From Ichthyophis bannanicus (taxonomy: Eukaryota; Chordata; Amphibia; Gymnophiona; Ichthyophiidae), in the NCBI GenBank assembly GCA_033557465.1, contig CM066036.1:589980723-590044722 (forward strand): a stretch of DNA of 64,000 bases. Reading direction: 5' to 3'. Under the pieces are notes generated by a model. That model ran no database searches. It worked only from the letters and a program-made list of their open reading frames with translations, and was not told where the DNA came from. The number at the start of each line of letters is the position of its first letter. Position 1 is the first letter of the stretch. The position numbers and the translations under genes were made by a program. Positions 22,091-34,172 of this stretch are shown piece after piece.

Positions 22091-22739
22091 CGCCTAAGGC
22101 GCTCATTTTGACTTTAAATTCTTCAGAGCACAGACTTTTTCTACAAATACATACTGTGGCGCAACTACAGCATTGCTATTAGTAGACCAACTCTTGCTTA
22201 ACGCCTCCTGCTCTCCAACTACTTTCCTTTTTTTTTTTTTTTTTAAATGGAGTTATTTTCCTATTTCTTGTTCCTTTTGTTGTTTTTACTGTAAACCTCT
22301 TTGGTGCCCTCACACGGAAGGTGGTACGTCGAATCACAAATATATTCTGGTTTCAGTGCCATATAAATGCCAAAATGAGGTCATTTCTTAGAAGCAGTTG
22401 AACTTATAAAGGGTAGCAGGTGGATGTACAATTCTATGAGCGCTTTATATTTGGTACCAAAGAGAATATTCCTCAGGCGTTAGAAAGCTGCACATCTGCA
22501 GTAACACTTGTCTCTGAGGCAGTCTGCATGAAATAAAACTTCTCTAAAGGTTTGAATCAGTCAATGTAAAACAAGTGGGGAAAATATGTATCGCATGTTT
22601 CATGGAATTCTTTCCAACCTCTCTGTGTACTAGCTCACACCGCAGCCAGCAGCCGGTAAGAAAGCACTATAAGTCAGTCAGCGGTGAAATAACTGCAAAG
22701 AAAATGAAATAAATGTGAGTAATTTAAATAGCGGTATAT
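22091..22739. other. No gene; poly-T tract and possible LINE tail
   Basis: A T-run at about 22228-22245 and a GTAAACCTCTTTGGTGCC stretch near 22291, loosely like an L2 3' end. Nothing else is recognised. Confidence 0.35.
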
Positions 22740-24190
22740 CACAACTAGGAATTATTTGTGATCCCTGTGTCTCTGTGTGTGGGGTTTATGTATTTGTGTG
22801 TTGGTATGTGTTTCTATGTGTATCTCTGTAGCGTGTTCTGGCTACATGTTGTGTCTGTGGTACGTGGTGGGACATTTACAGAGAACATAATTTTGGGGGT
22901 TGGTGACAGTTGTCTGGAGGTAGTTTTGGGACGAGGGTAGTTTGCAGAGTGGTGGGGCAGTTACAGTGGGGGATTTTTAGGAATGGGCCATTTGCATAGA
23001 GAATTATTTATTTTTTTAGAATAAGGCAGTTTCCGTGGCAGTATTTCTTGGGGGTGGGGCAGTTGTGGGGGAATATTTTTTGGATGTGGAGCAATTTCAG
23101 CACAGAAGCTTTTGGATTTGGAGGCAGTTTGCAGGGTGGTGGAGCAGATGCAGGGCATTTGGTGAGGTAATCGACTAGTTGCAGGAGGTAGTTTTTGGGG
23201 ATGGGAAAATTTTTAGAGGTGGAGAAGTTTGTGGGGCGGTAGGCCTGTTGTGAGGGAGGGTTTTTGAGGGGTGGGTGTTGGTGGGGTAGCTGTAAGGGGG
23301 TAATTTTTTTGGAAGGGGCAATTGTGGGCCAGTAGCTTTTGGGAATGGAACAGGTTTTGGGTAGTGAGGCAGATGCAGGGGGCAAGCGTTGAGGTGATGG
23401 TACAGTTGTGGGAGTATAGCCTTTGAGGGTGGGGTATTTTGTGAGGTGCTGGGGAAATTGGTGGTATTTTTAAGGGTGGGCAATTTGAGGAGCATAGGGG
23501 AGTTGCGAAGGAGTGCTTTTTAGGGGTGGAGGGTGGGGCAGTTTACAAGGGAAGGTTATGGGAATATTGTTTTAGGAATGGGACAGTTTATGGGCAGTAG
23601 GATAGTTGCGAGGGAGTATTTTTTGAACTTGGGGCAGTGGTAGTGGGGCAATTGTAGGAGATTATTATTTAGAGGTGGGCAGCTTATGGGGTGGGGCAGT
23701 TTGCAGAATGGTAGGGGTAGCTCTTTGGGGTGGGTATTTTCCAGGGTGGTGGGGCAGTTGTGTACCTAAGAACAGTTTGTGGAGTGGTAGGGAAGTTTCA
23801 GGGATTAGAATTTGAGGATGGAGCAGTATGTGGGGCAGTGGGACAGTTGTAAGGAAAATGTTTTGGGTATGAGGCATTTTCAAGCAATTTGTTGGGGGGG
23901 CGGCAATTTACAGTGTGGTGGGGCAATATAGGGTTGTAATTTTTGAGGGTGGGGTGTGTGGTAGAGAGGCAGGCAGTTGCAGGAGGTTGTTTTTTTTTGG
24001 TGAGGACAGTTTGCAGTGTGGTAGGGTAGTTTTAGGGCTGTAGTTTCTTGGGATGGGACAGTTTGCAGTTGAGTTAGTTGTGTAGTTGTATGTTGTTGTT
24101 TTTTTTTGTGGTGGAGACATTTGGAGGGTTGGTAGGACAATTGTGAGTATTTTTGGTGTATGGAGGGTTGGGAGATTTGAGAACGGAGAA
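22740..24190. repeat. Degenerate G/T-rich tandem array
   Basis: About 1.45 kb of strongly strand-asymmetric sequence, with few C on the plus strand. It is built from variants of a unit like GGGGCAGTTTGCAGGGTGGT with A/T-rich spacers such as TATTTTTTGG, spaced roughly 35-50 bases. Long minus-strand frames here (for example 23008-23385) are Pro/Lys/Ser-rich low-complexity artefacts of this composition. Not a coding region. Confidence 0.75.
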
Positions 24191-24337
24191 TAAGTTTGAA
24201 AGGAGCAGTTAACTGCTATGTTTCAACTGTATGTAAGTTTCTATGCTACAGAAGCTGGAACTCCTTTTTGCCATAGAAATGCACTGGGCTGTTTTGGGGG
24301 GGGCGCTTATATGTCTGGAACCCCCATTCCAATCTGG

Positions 24338-24490
24338 CCAATTTTCAAACTCAGTATGTTTTTTGCTGATATTACTCACACACCAAGTTTCATCCCATCC
24401 CATTAAATGTTCAGTTATTTTGCCCTCAGACAGACTTTCTCAACCCATTTTGATAAAATGCTTTCCAATGTCCACTGGGTTGAAAAGAAT
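24338..24490 (+). repeat. Copy 1 of a ~150-bp repeat (inverted partner at 29662-29808)
   Basis: From TTTTCAAACTCAGTATG to CCACTGGGTTGAAAAGAA this matches the complement of 29662-29808 with few or no differences. The two copies face each other across 5.2 kb. Sequences outside the shared block differ. Confidence 0.85.
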
Positions 24491-24499
24491 AACAAAGGG

Positions 24500-25815
24500 T
24501 TTCACCAAAGACTGAGTTCACAGAAAACATAACTAGGAACAGTTATAGATATGGTGTGGGCAACATAATTCACTACTACGTAGAGAAAATTTGATATTAG
24601 GAGTAAGGGAGCAATTTGGGAAGGCATAAAAGTGCATGCTCTCACAGATATTATTTTTCTCTTCTTCTTTAGAATATTTTCAGATGTTTTGAAAGAAAAT
24701 AAACACTTATGGTATTACAACTTTTTATAACAGGTTTAAGCCCAGATGGAATATTTACAATGGAGTTATAAAAACAGGGGCGTATAATACTAAAATAGAC
24801 TTAACTATAGCACTGTGACAGAGCACTATGATAATACTATTTTTTCATATTTATTGCCCCCCCCCCCCATAGAGCTAGTTGTACGGGCTGCTTAAGGTGA
24901 GAAAATAGTCTTTAAAAATAGTTTTTAAACACCCACGGCATGTTACAAGTTTTAACTTGACCTATAACCAAGTCAATGATTCTAATAAAAAAAAAAAATT
25001 CCACTAGTCATGAACATGTTTTGAATTCAAACATTCCCAGCACTTTTTCAGCCTTATCTGCATTACACTGTTAATTTTACAAGTTAACACTTAATAAAAA
25101 CAGATTAATAAATAACAGTGAAGTGTTACATTGCAGTCTTCTTTGCTTTCTTTAGCAATGTCTATTAACTTCTAGTCCTCTTTCAGAAGACTTTCTTAAA
25201 GGCCAAAAGTTCATTTTATACATGTGCATGTCTAAAGTGCAATGGATTTGAAGCACATCTTTTGTGCAACGTGTAAATTGTTTAGTTTAATCCAACTGTT
25301 TGAAGAGGACATAATAATAGTAAAGTCGAATATTTGCATGTATCTTTTTTATTAGTCTATCAACCACTTCTAATAAATCTAAAAAAAATGATAGGAAAAA
25401 TTACTTTACTTACACAAAATAGCTCCTTCCAATAAATCCTATTTTCGATTAGACTTAACGTTGAGTATTCAGAAAAGAAGGTAAAAAGACCTCAGTACTC
25501 ATAAGCCAGTCAAAAACTGGTTATTCTGGTATCACATCACTGGTCTTAAAAAAAAAAAAACCTACTCTTATGCAAAAACAAAATCTTTACAGCATCCAAT
25601 GTTTAAATCAGCCAAAATTGCTCAATTATTATATTCAATATAAATATTTGTAGACTTAAATATAGAAAAAAAGTAGAAAAGAGAGCAACGATGTTTCCTT
25701 TTCTTCTAAATGCCGTCCTGTTCACATTCTCACTTCACGTTATTTTAATGAACTACATCAGATAATATCCCAACTTAAAGATGCAATGTGAAAATCTATT
25801 AAAATGTAATATTGT
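24500..25815. other. No recognised feature
   Basis: AT-rich, with a C-run near 24857-24868 and several A-runs. No gene or named repeat. Confidence 0.45.
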
Positions 25816-25819
25816 CTTT

Positions 25820-26072
25820 TTTGTTAGTGATATCCTGATTGAAAAATATAAGGAAATAGAAAAAAAAGAATAACTGGGAATCACTGAAATGATCAGTAGT
25901 GTTGGGATTATTGTCTGTAGCAAATATATAGTAAGTATATATAATAAGTACGCGTAATAAATACTTATTATATATTTGCTACAGATAACAACACTACTGA
26001 TCATTTCAGTGATTCCCAGTTATTCTTTTTTTTTTTTAATTTCTTTATATTTTTCAATCAGGATGTCACTAA
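25820..26072. repeat. Long AT-rich inverted repeat (hairpin element)
   Basis: The left arm (GTTAGTGATATCCTGATTG ... AATAACTGGGAATCACTG ... TGATCAGTAGTGTTG) is mirrored by the right arm, which ends CAATCAGGATGTCACTAAC. Arms are about 115-120 bases with a short AT-rich loop near 25945-25965. It is probably a foldback MITE. No confident target duplication. Confidence 0.7.
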
Positions 26073-26094
26073 CACTTGGTTTGCAGCTTGTTGT

Positions 26095-26759
26095 ACTGTG
26101 AGGGCTTGTGTGCTTCAGTGATGCTGAGAGCTAAGCTATCAGTAGCTTAACTCTGGCAGGGTCTCCCAAGATGGAAAGGTCTCAGCTGAGGTGCCAGACC
26201 AAGACAAAACCACCCATCTGGGCAGCAGCAGACTGGGATGGTATTGGCGGCAGAGGATCAAATTTCTGCGACAAAGGCAACAACACTAGAATTACCCGCA
26301 TGGAAGAAAAGCCTGGCAATCTACTTCCATATCTTGCCACAAAACCCCAATGAATAGTCACAACAAAACAAATTGCAATATAGTCCTGGAAGATGAGACC
26401 CCCCAGGTTGGAAGTCACTCAACAGGCTACTGGGGATGAGCTGAAGACTTTTCAGAGTAAAGCCAGCATTTATGATGTGGTTGGATTAACACCCTCCAGA
26501 CGTCTCACTGCTGATGAAGCTGCACAGGAAATAAGAGTCAGAAGCTGCAAAGATGTCTTACAAATTGGGACATGGAATGTACGAAGCATGAACCAAGGGA
26601 AGTTGGAGGTGATCAAGAATGAAATTGAATGTGTACAACTTGATCTGTTGGATGTCAGCGAACTGAAATGGACCTGCATCAGGCACTTTGCATCTGATGA
26701 TCACATGGTCTACTATGCTGGAAATGAAAGACAAAGAAGAAATGGCATTGCATTTATAA
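26095..26759 (+). mobile_element. RTE LINE 5' region with endonuclease start
   Basis: The region 26160-26400 resembles RTE/BovB 5' sequence (GGCAATCTACTTCCA, GGCTACTGGGGATGA). From about 26393 the frame reads into the endonuclease: LQIGTWNVRSMNQGKLEV, then LDVSELKW (catalytic Glu), and RRNGIAFIT. There it is cut by the DNA transposon at 26760. The frame appears to resume beyond 29593 with KKLTRTVMKYRAIS-like residues for about 50 bases. Confidence 0.85.
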
Positions 26760-29590
26760 CACAGGTACACTAAAAAAAAATTTTTTTAAACTGCCTCTAA
26801 TGTTTCGATTGATTTTTACGTTTTTTGGTGCGCTGAATCCAAATCTGGTAACAAATTTGCTCCATCACGTACAGATTTTTTGCTACATTGGGTTAGCAGT
26901 TTGAGGTGAACGTTTCAGATTGAGTGCGATCGAGATAAAAGTTTCTTGGATGAATTCTTTATACTAATTGTTTAGTAGTTATTCAAATAAGAATAAAGAA
27001 AATTGTAAGAAGGCAGCACATAAGAATAGAGTAATGTCAACAAAACACACTGTGATGGTAGCAAAATTGTCTGCACTTAAAACAGCCACATACATGTGCA
27101 CAAATATTGAGCATATAAGAGCGAGGTTAGACACAAAGCAAAGCAAAGAAATGTGCAAAAAATGTTGTACAGGTATGTATGTAAGAATAGAAAACGCAAA
27201 CCGCACCATTGCAATACATGAAGACAAACACCCGATGGTGTGAAAATAAAATTCTAATAAATGAGATCCGACACTGGTAATAACTAGCAAATTGCTATTT
27301 CAAAGTTTAGTAAAAACACAATATTTGTCAACACAGTTTAGATTTTAAAGTCATTCTTGGGTCAATCAATCTCCTGGTGGGCCCGTTTCTTCTTCCCCCG
27401 AATGCTTCTCTTGGTGCGCTGCTTGGCATATTTTTCATCTGGGGTTTCCCGCAGCAGCAACCAGCAGAAATCAGCCATCATAGTGGTGTTCCATCTTCCT
27501 TGGTACCTTCTCTCTGCGTCCTTGATGTCCTGGTGAAACCTTTCACCTTGTTCTTCACTGTACGCCCCCAGGTTTTCAGGAAAGTAGTTCACATGGGAGT
27601 GCAAGAAATGGACTTTCAGGCTCATGTTACAGCCTTGTTCTTTGAAGGCATTGAGCATCCTGGCAACAATATCCTTATAGTTCTCATCCCGCCTGTTCCC
27701 CAAGAATTTGAGAACAACATCCTTGAAGGAATCCCAGGCTTCTTTTTCCTTCTCAGACATTGTTTCAGTGAATGCTCCATCTGAAATGAGTTTCCTTATA
27801 TCAGGGCCAACAAACACTCCTTCCTTTAGCTTTGCTTCAGAAAGTCGGGGGAACTTTGAGCAAAGGTACCGAAAGCACTCACCATCTTTTGGAAGGGACT
27901 TGATGAATTGCTTAATGAGACCCAACTTAATGTGGAGAGGTGGTAATAGAATTTTATCACGAGGTACCAAGCTCTCATGAAGAACATTTTTCTCACCGGG
28001 TCTCAAATACTCCCGAATTGGCCAGTCTTTTTTCCCCCAGTGTAGGTCGCGGGCCCAGCTATCCCACAAGCAAAGGAAGCAGGGATATTTGGTGAAACCG
28101 GATTGCTGCCCTAATAGCATGGATAGAATTTTAAAGTCTCCACAAATCATCCACTTATGCTCATCATAACGAATCTTCTGAAGAATCAGGGCCAAATTCT
28201 CGTATTTTTCTTGGAGAATAACAGAGTGAGCAATAGGAACTGAAGCGAATGTGTTGCCATTATGAAGAACACCTTTTATGCTGTCTTTTGACGAATCAAT
28301 GAACAGCCGTCATTCAGCAGGATCATACTTGAGTTTAAACTTTTCCATCACTCCGTATATATCGTTGCAAAATACCAAATCTTCCTCTTTGCTGAAATAC
28401 TTCAAAAATTGTGTCTCGCGGTTGCGGTACCAATAAAAAGTTGTTCCTGGTGACAATAGATTTTTCTGTTTAAGCCGAGAACCTAGCAGTTGGGCAGCAT
28501 CTTTTGGGAGTCCTAAATCCCGGACTAAATCATTCAATTCAGCTTGAGAGAAAAGTTCAGGTTTCGGATCTGGTTCAGTTTCAAACTCGGAAGTACTGGA
28601 CTCATCGGGAAAAGCCATCTGATGAGTCTCATCATGATCAGAACCGTCCACACAAATATGATCCAAAGATTTTGGTGGTTCAGGCACAGGTACTTCGTTG
28701 CTATGAGGCATAGGCCTAATTGCTGAGGGAAGGTTGGGGTAACTTATTACGTTCTTATTTTTTAAGTTGTATCCCTTCACAATGCAAGAGCAAAAATAGC
28801 AGTCACTGCTGTGGTCTCTTTGGCCACGCCACATCATAGGTATTCCGAAACAAAATGCTTGTTTTTTACCTTTCATCCATAAGCGTAGATCTTCCTCACA
28901 TGTCTTGCACACTTTGTGAGGAGCCCACGGTTTGTCTTGATCGCCTAACTTCAAACCGAAATAGGCGAAATATACTTTTTTAATAAATGCAGAAATGTTC
29001 CTCTGCCACTTTTTCACGGTATATTCCCCACAAATAAAACAAAAACTGTCCGGAGAGTTGACGCAACCCCTGGCTCTGTGAGCCATCACAAATACACAGC
29101 ACTGCAAACTAAAACTGTAGTGAACCACTTCGGAATAAAGCTGGATTACGACTGAGCAAACAAAAGGTAATAATGAACTTGCAAGAAACTGAAATTTGAC
29201 AGGAACGTTCATGTCGCAACCACCGTGTTTGAGCGAGCGAACGAGGCGAGGCGAACAGGAAAGAACATGCGCCAGCGCGAGTACTGGATTTAGCCCCCCG
29301 CCTCCCAATTGTCCTGTTAATGTATAAAATGAATACAAAACACTCTAAAATATCACGAGGGAGTGTTTCTAGTTAGTTAACCATTACAACCTCTATTTTG
29401 GGCCAAGAAAATAAACTGCAGTCGGCTAAAAAGAAATTATGTGAACATTCCTTATTTGGGTAAGAAATCTAATTTTGCAAGAAAACGTGATGTGATGGAA
29501 CATTTTGGCTATTTTTCCTGGATTCAGCACCCCAAAATCTATAGGAATCAGTTGCAAAACTGGAGGCAGTTTTTTGGTAGTGTACCTGTG
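26760..29590 (-). mobile_element. 2.83-kb autonomous-type DNA transposon, superfamily unassigned
   Basis: The ends CACAGGTACACTA and, complemented on the right, CACAGGTACACTACC continue as about 105 bp of imperfect terminal inverted repeats (26760-26870 and 29480-29590). TAA flanks both sides (26757-26759 and 29591-29593), a 3-bp target duplication. The insertion splits an RTE endonuclease frame, which confirms the boundaries. Inside is one large minus-strand gene (27362-29086) covering about 60% of the element. The 3-bp TAA duplication recalls PIF/Harbinger, but the encoded protein does not look like a Harbinger transposase. Confidence 0.8.
27362..29086 (-). pseudogene. Putative transposase of the 2.83-kb transposon (one internal TGA)
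   Basis: From the ATG at 29084-29086 (MAHRARGCVN) the frame runs 574 codons with a single in-frame TGA at 28310-28312. The N-terminus has paired Cys motifs: CFICG (near residue 17), CKTCEE (near 61) and CYFCSC (near 92). This is a probable zinc-binding region. An acidic Ser/Glu/Pro linker follows. The C-terminal half has three acidic positions in RNase-H-like contexts: FIDSS just after the TGA, CGDFK, and EQGERFHQDI. These are plausible D-D-E catalytic residues (inference). The basic tail RTKRSIRGKKKR could be a nuclear signal. I recall similar uncharacterised proteins in many invertebrates but cannot name the superfamily. Confidence 0.7.
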
Positions 29591-29661
29591 TAATCAAGAA
29601 GAAACTTACAAGAACTGTAATGAAATACAGGGCAATCAGTGAATGCTTAATTTGTTATTCT

Positions 29662-29808
29662 TTTCAACCCAGTGGACATTGGAAAGCATTTTATCAAAAT
29701 GGGTTGAGAAAGTCTGTCTGAGGGCAAAATAACTGAACATTTAATGGGATGGGATGAAACTTGGTGTGTGAGTAATATCAGCAAAAAACATACTGAGTTT
29801 GAAAATCT
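29662..29808 (-). repeat. Copy 2 of the ~150-bp repeat
   Basis: Inverse complement of 24338-24490. It lies just beyond the resumed RTE fragment. Confidence 0.85.
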
Positions 29809-30600
29809 ACCTCTCTACAACTGAAGTCACTGATTCGCTCTGCACTTGGGGAGAATAAATAGCTGTCTAGCTAACATACTCCCCGATGAGGAATTGTAGG
29901 GCCGTTACCTCAGTGCTCCACCAGGAGGACAATTGTGGCAGGATCCGAGAAGTCTTCTGGAACAGCAAGGAGTCCAAGGGCGCCAGTCATCCAACACAGG
30001 CTGCAGCCGATCCAGGTGAAGTCAGGTCTGTAGGAGAGACTTATTCATTCCCAAGGTTAGTCCTTGGTCTTACACACTGTCTGGCTTTCCAGCCAGAGAT
30101 AAGCAGGCAGTAGGGCTGAAGACTGCAGAATGCAAAGTGTGGTAGAAAGTAGAAAGAGCCCAAAGTGAGTCTAAAGTGAGACTAAAAGTAGTAGCCTAAA
30201 AGTGGTGCAAAAGTGCCCAGTGTATAATTCCTTGTCCTGAATTTCTCGTCACAGCACGAGGATTGGTTGGTCTCAGACACAGATCCAACTTTCGGTTGGA
30301 TACGACTGCCCCGGCCGGCTTGAACGTAAGTGGAGGGCTTTCTGGTAGGATGTGGGTGGTTTTACAATAAGCTGGTTACAGCGGTGGTTCCTTGATTGCA
30401 GTACATATGCCGATGGATTATGTGAGGCCGTGTTGTTAGTTTTAGTGAGTTTGCTGCAGAGCACTTTGTCTATTTTCTTTGTGTTGGCGAGGTGTGAGGG
30501 GGGCGGTGTGATCTGTTGTTGAATGGAGTTGTCATCAGGTCCCACCTTTTCTGAGCCCTACTTAAAGCGAATGCCCTGCGTTTTTCACCGGTTCATTGCG
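29809..30600. other. No recognised feature
   Basis: Moderate GC, with AGAAAG/AAGTGAG-type imperfect short repeats near 30135-30200. No gene or named repeat. The mitochondrial insert starts near 30605. Confidence 0.4.
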
Positions 30601-30604
30601 TTGA

Positions 30605-30728
30605 AGTTATTTGGATTAGAAGTGCCAGCTGTTACAGAGTGTCTTGGTGTGTGAGCAAGAATGGTTGTAAGAATTATTCAGGAAAGTAGGAAAATTGGAA
30701 ATCAAGGGGATGGGTTTAATTGTGGCAT
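30605..30728 (-). pseudogene. ATP8: ATP8 fragment in NUMT
   Basis: From the ATG at 30726-30728 the frame reads MPQLNPSPWF (with mitochondrial TGA), the conserved start of ATP synthase subunit 8. A hydrophobic stretch follows, then divergence near 30605 where the insert ends. Confidence 0.8.
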
Positions 30729-30729
30729 A

Positions 30730-30799
30730 TCACTAAGGGTGATTGGTGGTCACCAGTGCTAGCTTAAAAGGCTAGTGCTATCCATGTTAGCTTCTTAAT
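30730..30799 (-). pseudogene. trnK: mitochondrial tRNA-Lys in NUMT
   Basis: The sequence between COX2 and ATP8 folds as tRNA-Lys. The acceptor begins CATTAAGAAGC near 30799, and the anticodon TTT lies in CTAGCCTTTTAAGCTAG. Confidence 0.8.
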
Positions 30800-31482
30800 G
30801 AGAGTTCTACTAGTGTAGTTCAGGTTAGAAATTCAAAATATGGTACAGATTCCACAACGATAGGTATGAAGCTATGGTTTGCCCCGCAAATTTCAGAGCA
30901 TTGTCTGTAATAGATGCCTGGTCGTGAGGCTATAAGTGTAGTTTGGTTTAAGCGTCCTGGAATAGCATCTGTTTTTACGCCAAAAGAGGGGACAGTTCAT
31001 GAGTGAAGAACGTCTTCTGCTGAAACTATTACTCGGACTGGTAGTTCTATTGGAATTACTATACGACTATCTACTTCTAGTCGGAATTCTCCAGGGGTAA
31101 GATAGTCGTAGGGGGTTATGTATGAATTAAATGATAATATATTGAAATCAGTAAACTCATATGTTCAGTATCATTGATGGCCGATTGCTTTTACTGTAAC
31201 GTGTGGGCTGCTAATTTTGTCTATGAGATACAGGATTCGTAGCGAGGGCAGGGCGATTGCAATTATAATAATTGCTGGAAGGACTGTTCAAATTATTTCT
31301 ACTTCTTGAGCATCTATTGTGTTAGTATTGGTAAGTTTTGTTGTTATTATGATTGTAATTGTATAGAGGACTAGAGTACTAATTAGAAATACAATTATTA
31401 GAGTGTGATCGTGAAAATTAAGTAGTTCTTCTATAACTGGTGATGCTGCATCTTGGAATCCTAGTTGTGATGGTTGTGCCAT
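30797..31482 (-). pseudogene. COX2: COX2 in NUMT
   Basis: Begins [15 protein letters not shown] at 31482. It has the two N-terminal membrane segments ([18 protein letters not shown]) and, near the end, the copper-site block with [11 protein letters not shown]. Nuclear-code stops fall at mitochondrial Trp codons (TGA), the first at 31288-31290. Length is about that of a full COX2 (229 codons). Confidence 0.92.
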
Positions 31483-31551
31483 AAAGATGTACGTGGGTCT
31501 AACGCGTGATTTTATCTTGACAAAATAATGTAAATGCTTTACTAGCATCTT
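31483..31551 (-). pseudogene. trnD: mitochondrial tRNA-Asp in NUMT
   Basis: Lies directly upstream of COX2, with anticodon GTC in the context TTTTGTCAAGA and an acceptor stem formed by AAGATG and CATCTT. Confidence 0.8.
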
Positions 31552-31552
31552 A

Positions 31553-31619
31553 TGAAAAAGGAGGCATAGTGGTTGTGTGATTGGCTTGAAACTAATTAAA
31601 TGTGGGTTTGATTCCTACC

Positions 31620-31622
<3 letters not shown>
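31553..31622 (+). pseudogene. trnS2: mitochondrial tRNA-Ser(UCN) in NUMT
   Basis: On the strand opposite COX1, as in vertebrate mitochondria. The sequence has AAAGGAGGCATAGTGG at the 5' end, anticodon TGA in GGCTTGAAACT, and GGGTTTGATTCCTACC as T-arm. Confidence 0.8.
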
Positions 31623-32607
<985 letters not shown>

Positions 32608-34162
32608 GTTTTTTTTTTTTTTTGTAAACTCTGTTTATTGAAAACCAAATAATACAGAACATGCAAAACAATATATTAAAAAAAACAACAAATACCTCAA
32701 AAAATGGCATTTCTAGTGATCTCTCAGACCTGGATTCCTCAGCAAATCAATCATACAAATACAGCAAGAAAAAAGAATTTACAATATTCCCCTCTCCCCC
32801 CCTTTCCCCTCCTTTCCCCACCAACCTCCCTCCCACCCCACAGCCTCCCCCTTCAGCAACCAACCCCCCATAGTGAACATGCATACTAATTATATTATTA
32901 ATATCTTACAACCTTCTCAACCCAATTGAAGCACTTCATTTCGGACACGAGGCCTCTATATCTGAATATAAGGTTCCCAAATTAGCAGGAATAAGGCCCA
33001 ACGTCGAACACTTCCTCTAGCCTCTCTCCTTTCCATAAGCATCAGTTGGTGAAAGTTGTTGCGCCATTCCCAATATGTGGGACCTGACGCTTCTCTCCAC
33101 CTATGAAGTATCGGGCCTTTACCCACCAGACATGCCTTCCTGACCAAAAGGCGTTCCCATTTCCCTTTCGGGTGGAGTGGTCCAAGCTGATCTAACACCA
33201 CAAGCGATGCTGTCCAACGGACTCGCTGTAACACAATCCTACTCATAAAATCAGCTATCCTCTTCCAGTATAGGTAAACTATCGGACACCCCCACCACAT
33301 ATGTCCAAAGTCCGCCAAAGGGCATGGACATTTTGGGCATCTGCCCAACTCAGTGAGATGGGATCGTAACGCCCGTCTTGGAGAGAAATGTGCCCGTAGG
33401 ATGCATTTAAACTGTACCTCCCGCCATCGAGCTCCCCTCACCAGCCCCGCAATCTTTTGCTTTTTGTGTTGTCACTTGACCCACTGATACGACGAATAGA
33501 GATGTCTGATGAAATACAAGGTATAGGCATAGGGAGTCATATGTTTAAGATGGCAGCATTTGCAGATGACATACTGGTTCATTTGCTATCTCCTCAGACG
33601 TCGTTGCCCAATTTATTAAAGGAATTCTCTTGTTATGGGGGTTTTGCTGGGCTTTGTATCAATATGGAAAAGTCTGAAGCCATGGATGTGGCAGGGTCAA
33701 TAAGGGGACATTGGAGAGGAAGTTTTCCGCTTAAGTGGGCAGGTGATACATTTGTGTATTTAGGGATTCTCCTGACGAGAGAACCGCGGGAGCTATATAG
33801 GAAAAACATGGAAAGAATCCTTGTAAAAGTTCGTTCACAGCTTCAGGTGTGGTCTCCACTGCCCTTGTCCTTACTGGGCAGGGCGGCAGCACTGGGAATG
33901 GTGATTCTGCCTCGGGTGCTTTATTGGCTGCAAACTCTCCCAGTGTGGTTATTGAAGCGTGATTTAAATGCTATTGACCGCGAGATTAGGAATTTCCTTT
34001 GGAAAGGTGTGCGAGCTCGCATCCCCTTACATAGATTGAGAAGGAGATGGAAGTCTGGAGGGATAGGAATCCCAGATCTTCGGATTTATGCCCTGGCATG
34101 CCAGGCACGGCATATTGGAGACTGGCTAGGGAATACTGAGGTGTATACGCCAAGAGCGCTGG
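32608..34162. mobile_element. L1 LINE with 5' inversion, inserted in COX1 of the NUMT
   Basis: AATAGTGGAG is duplicated on both sides (32598-32607 and 34163-34172). The left part (32608 to about 33441) is minus-strand L1 3' end: a poly-T (poly-A tail) at 32609-32623, a 3' UTR, then the C-terminal zinc-like region CPKCPCPLADFGHMWWGCP. The right part (about 33450-34162) is plus-strand RT sequence with LFVLSLDPLIRRIE and AFADDILVHLL. The two parts are in opposite orientation and abut, the signature of twin-primed L1 integration. Confidence 0.88.
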
Positions 34163-34172
34163 AATAGTGGAG

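Noticed and set aside
23008..24140. Pro/Lys-rich protein genes on the minus strand
   Set aside because: The frames follow directly from the G/T-rich array composition and overlap each other in several frames.
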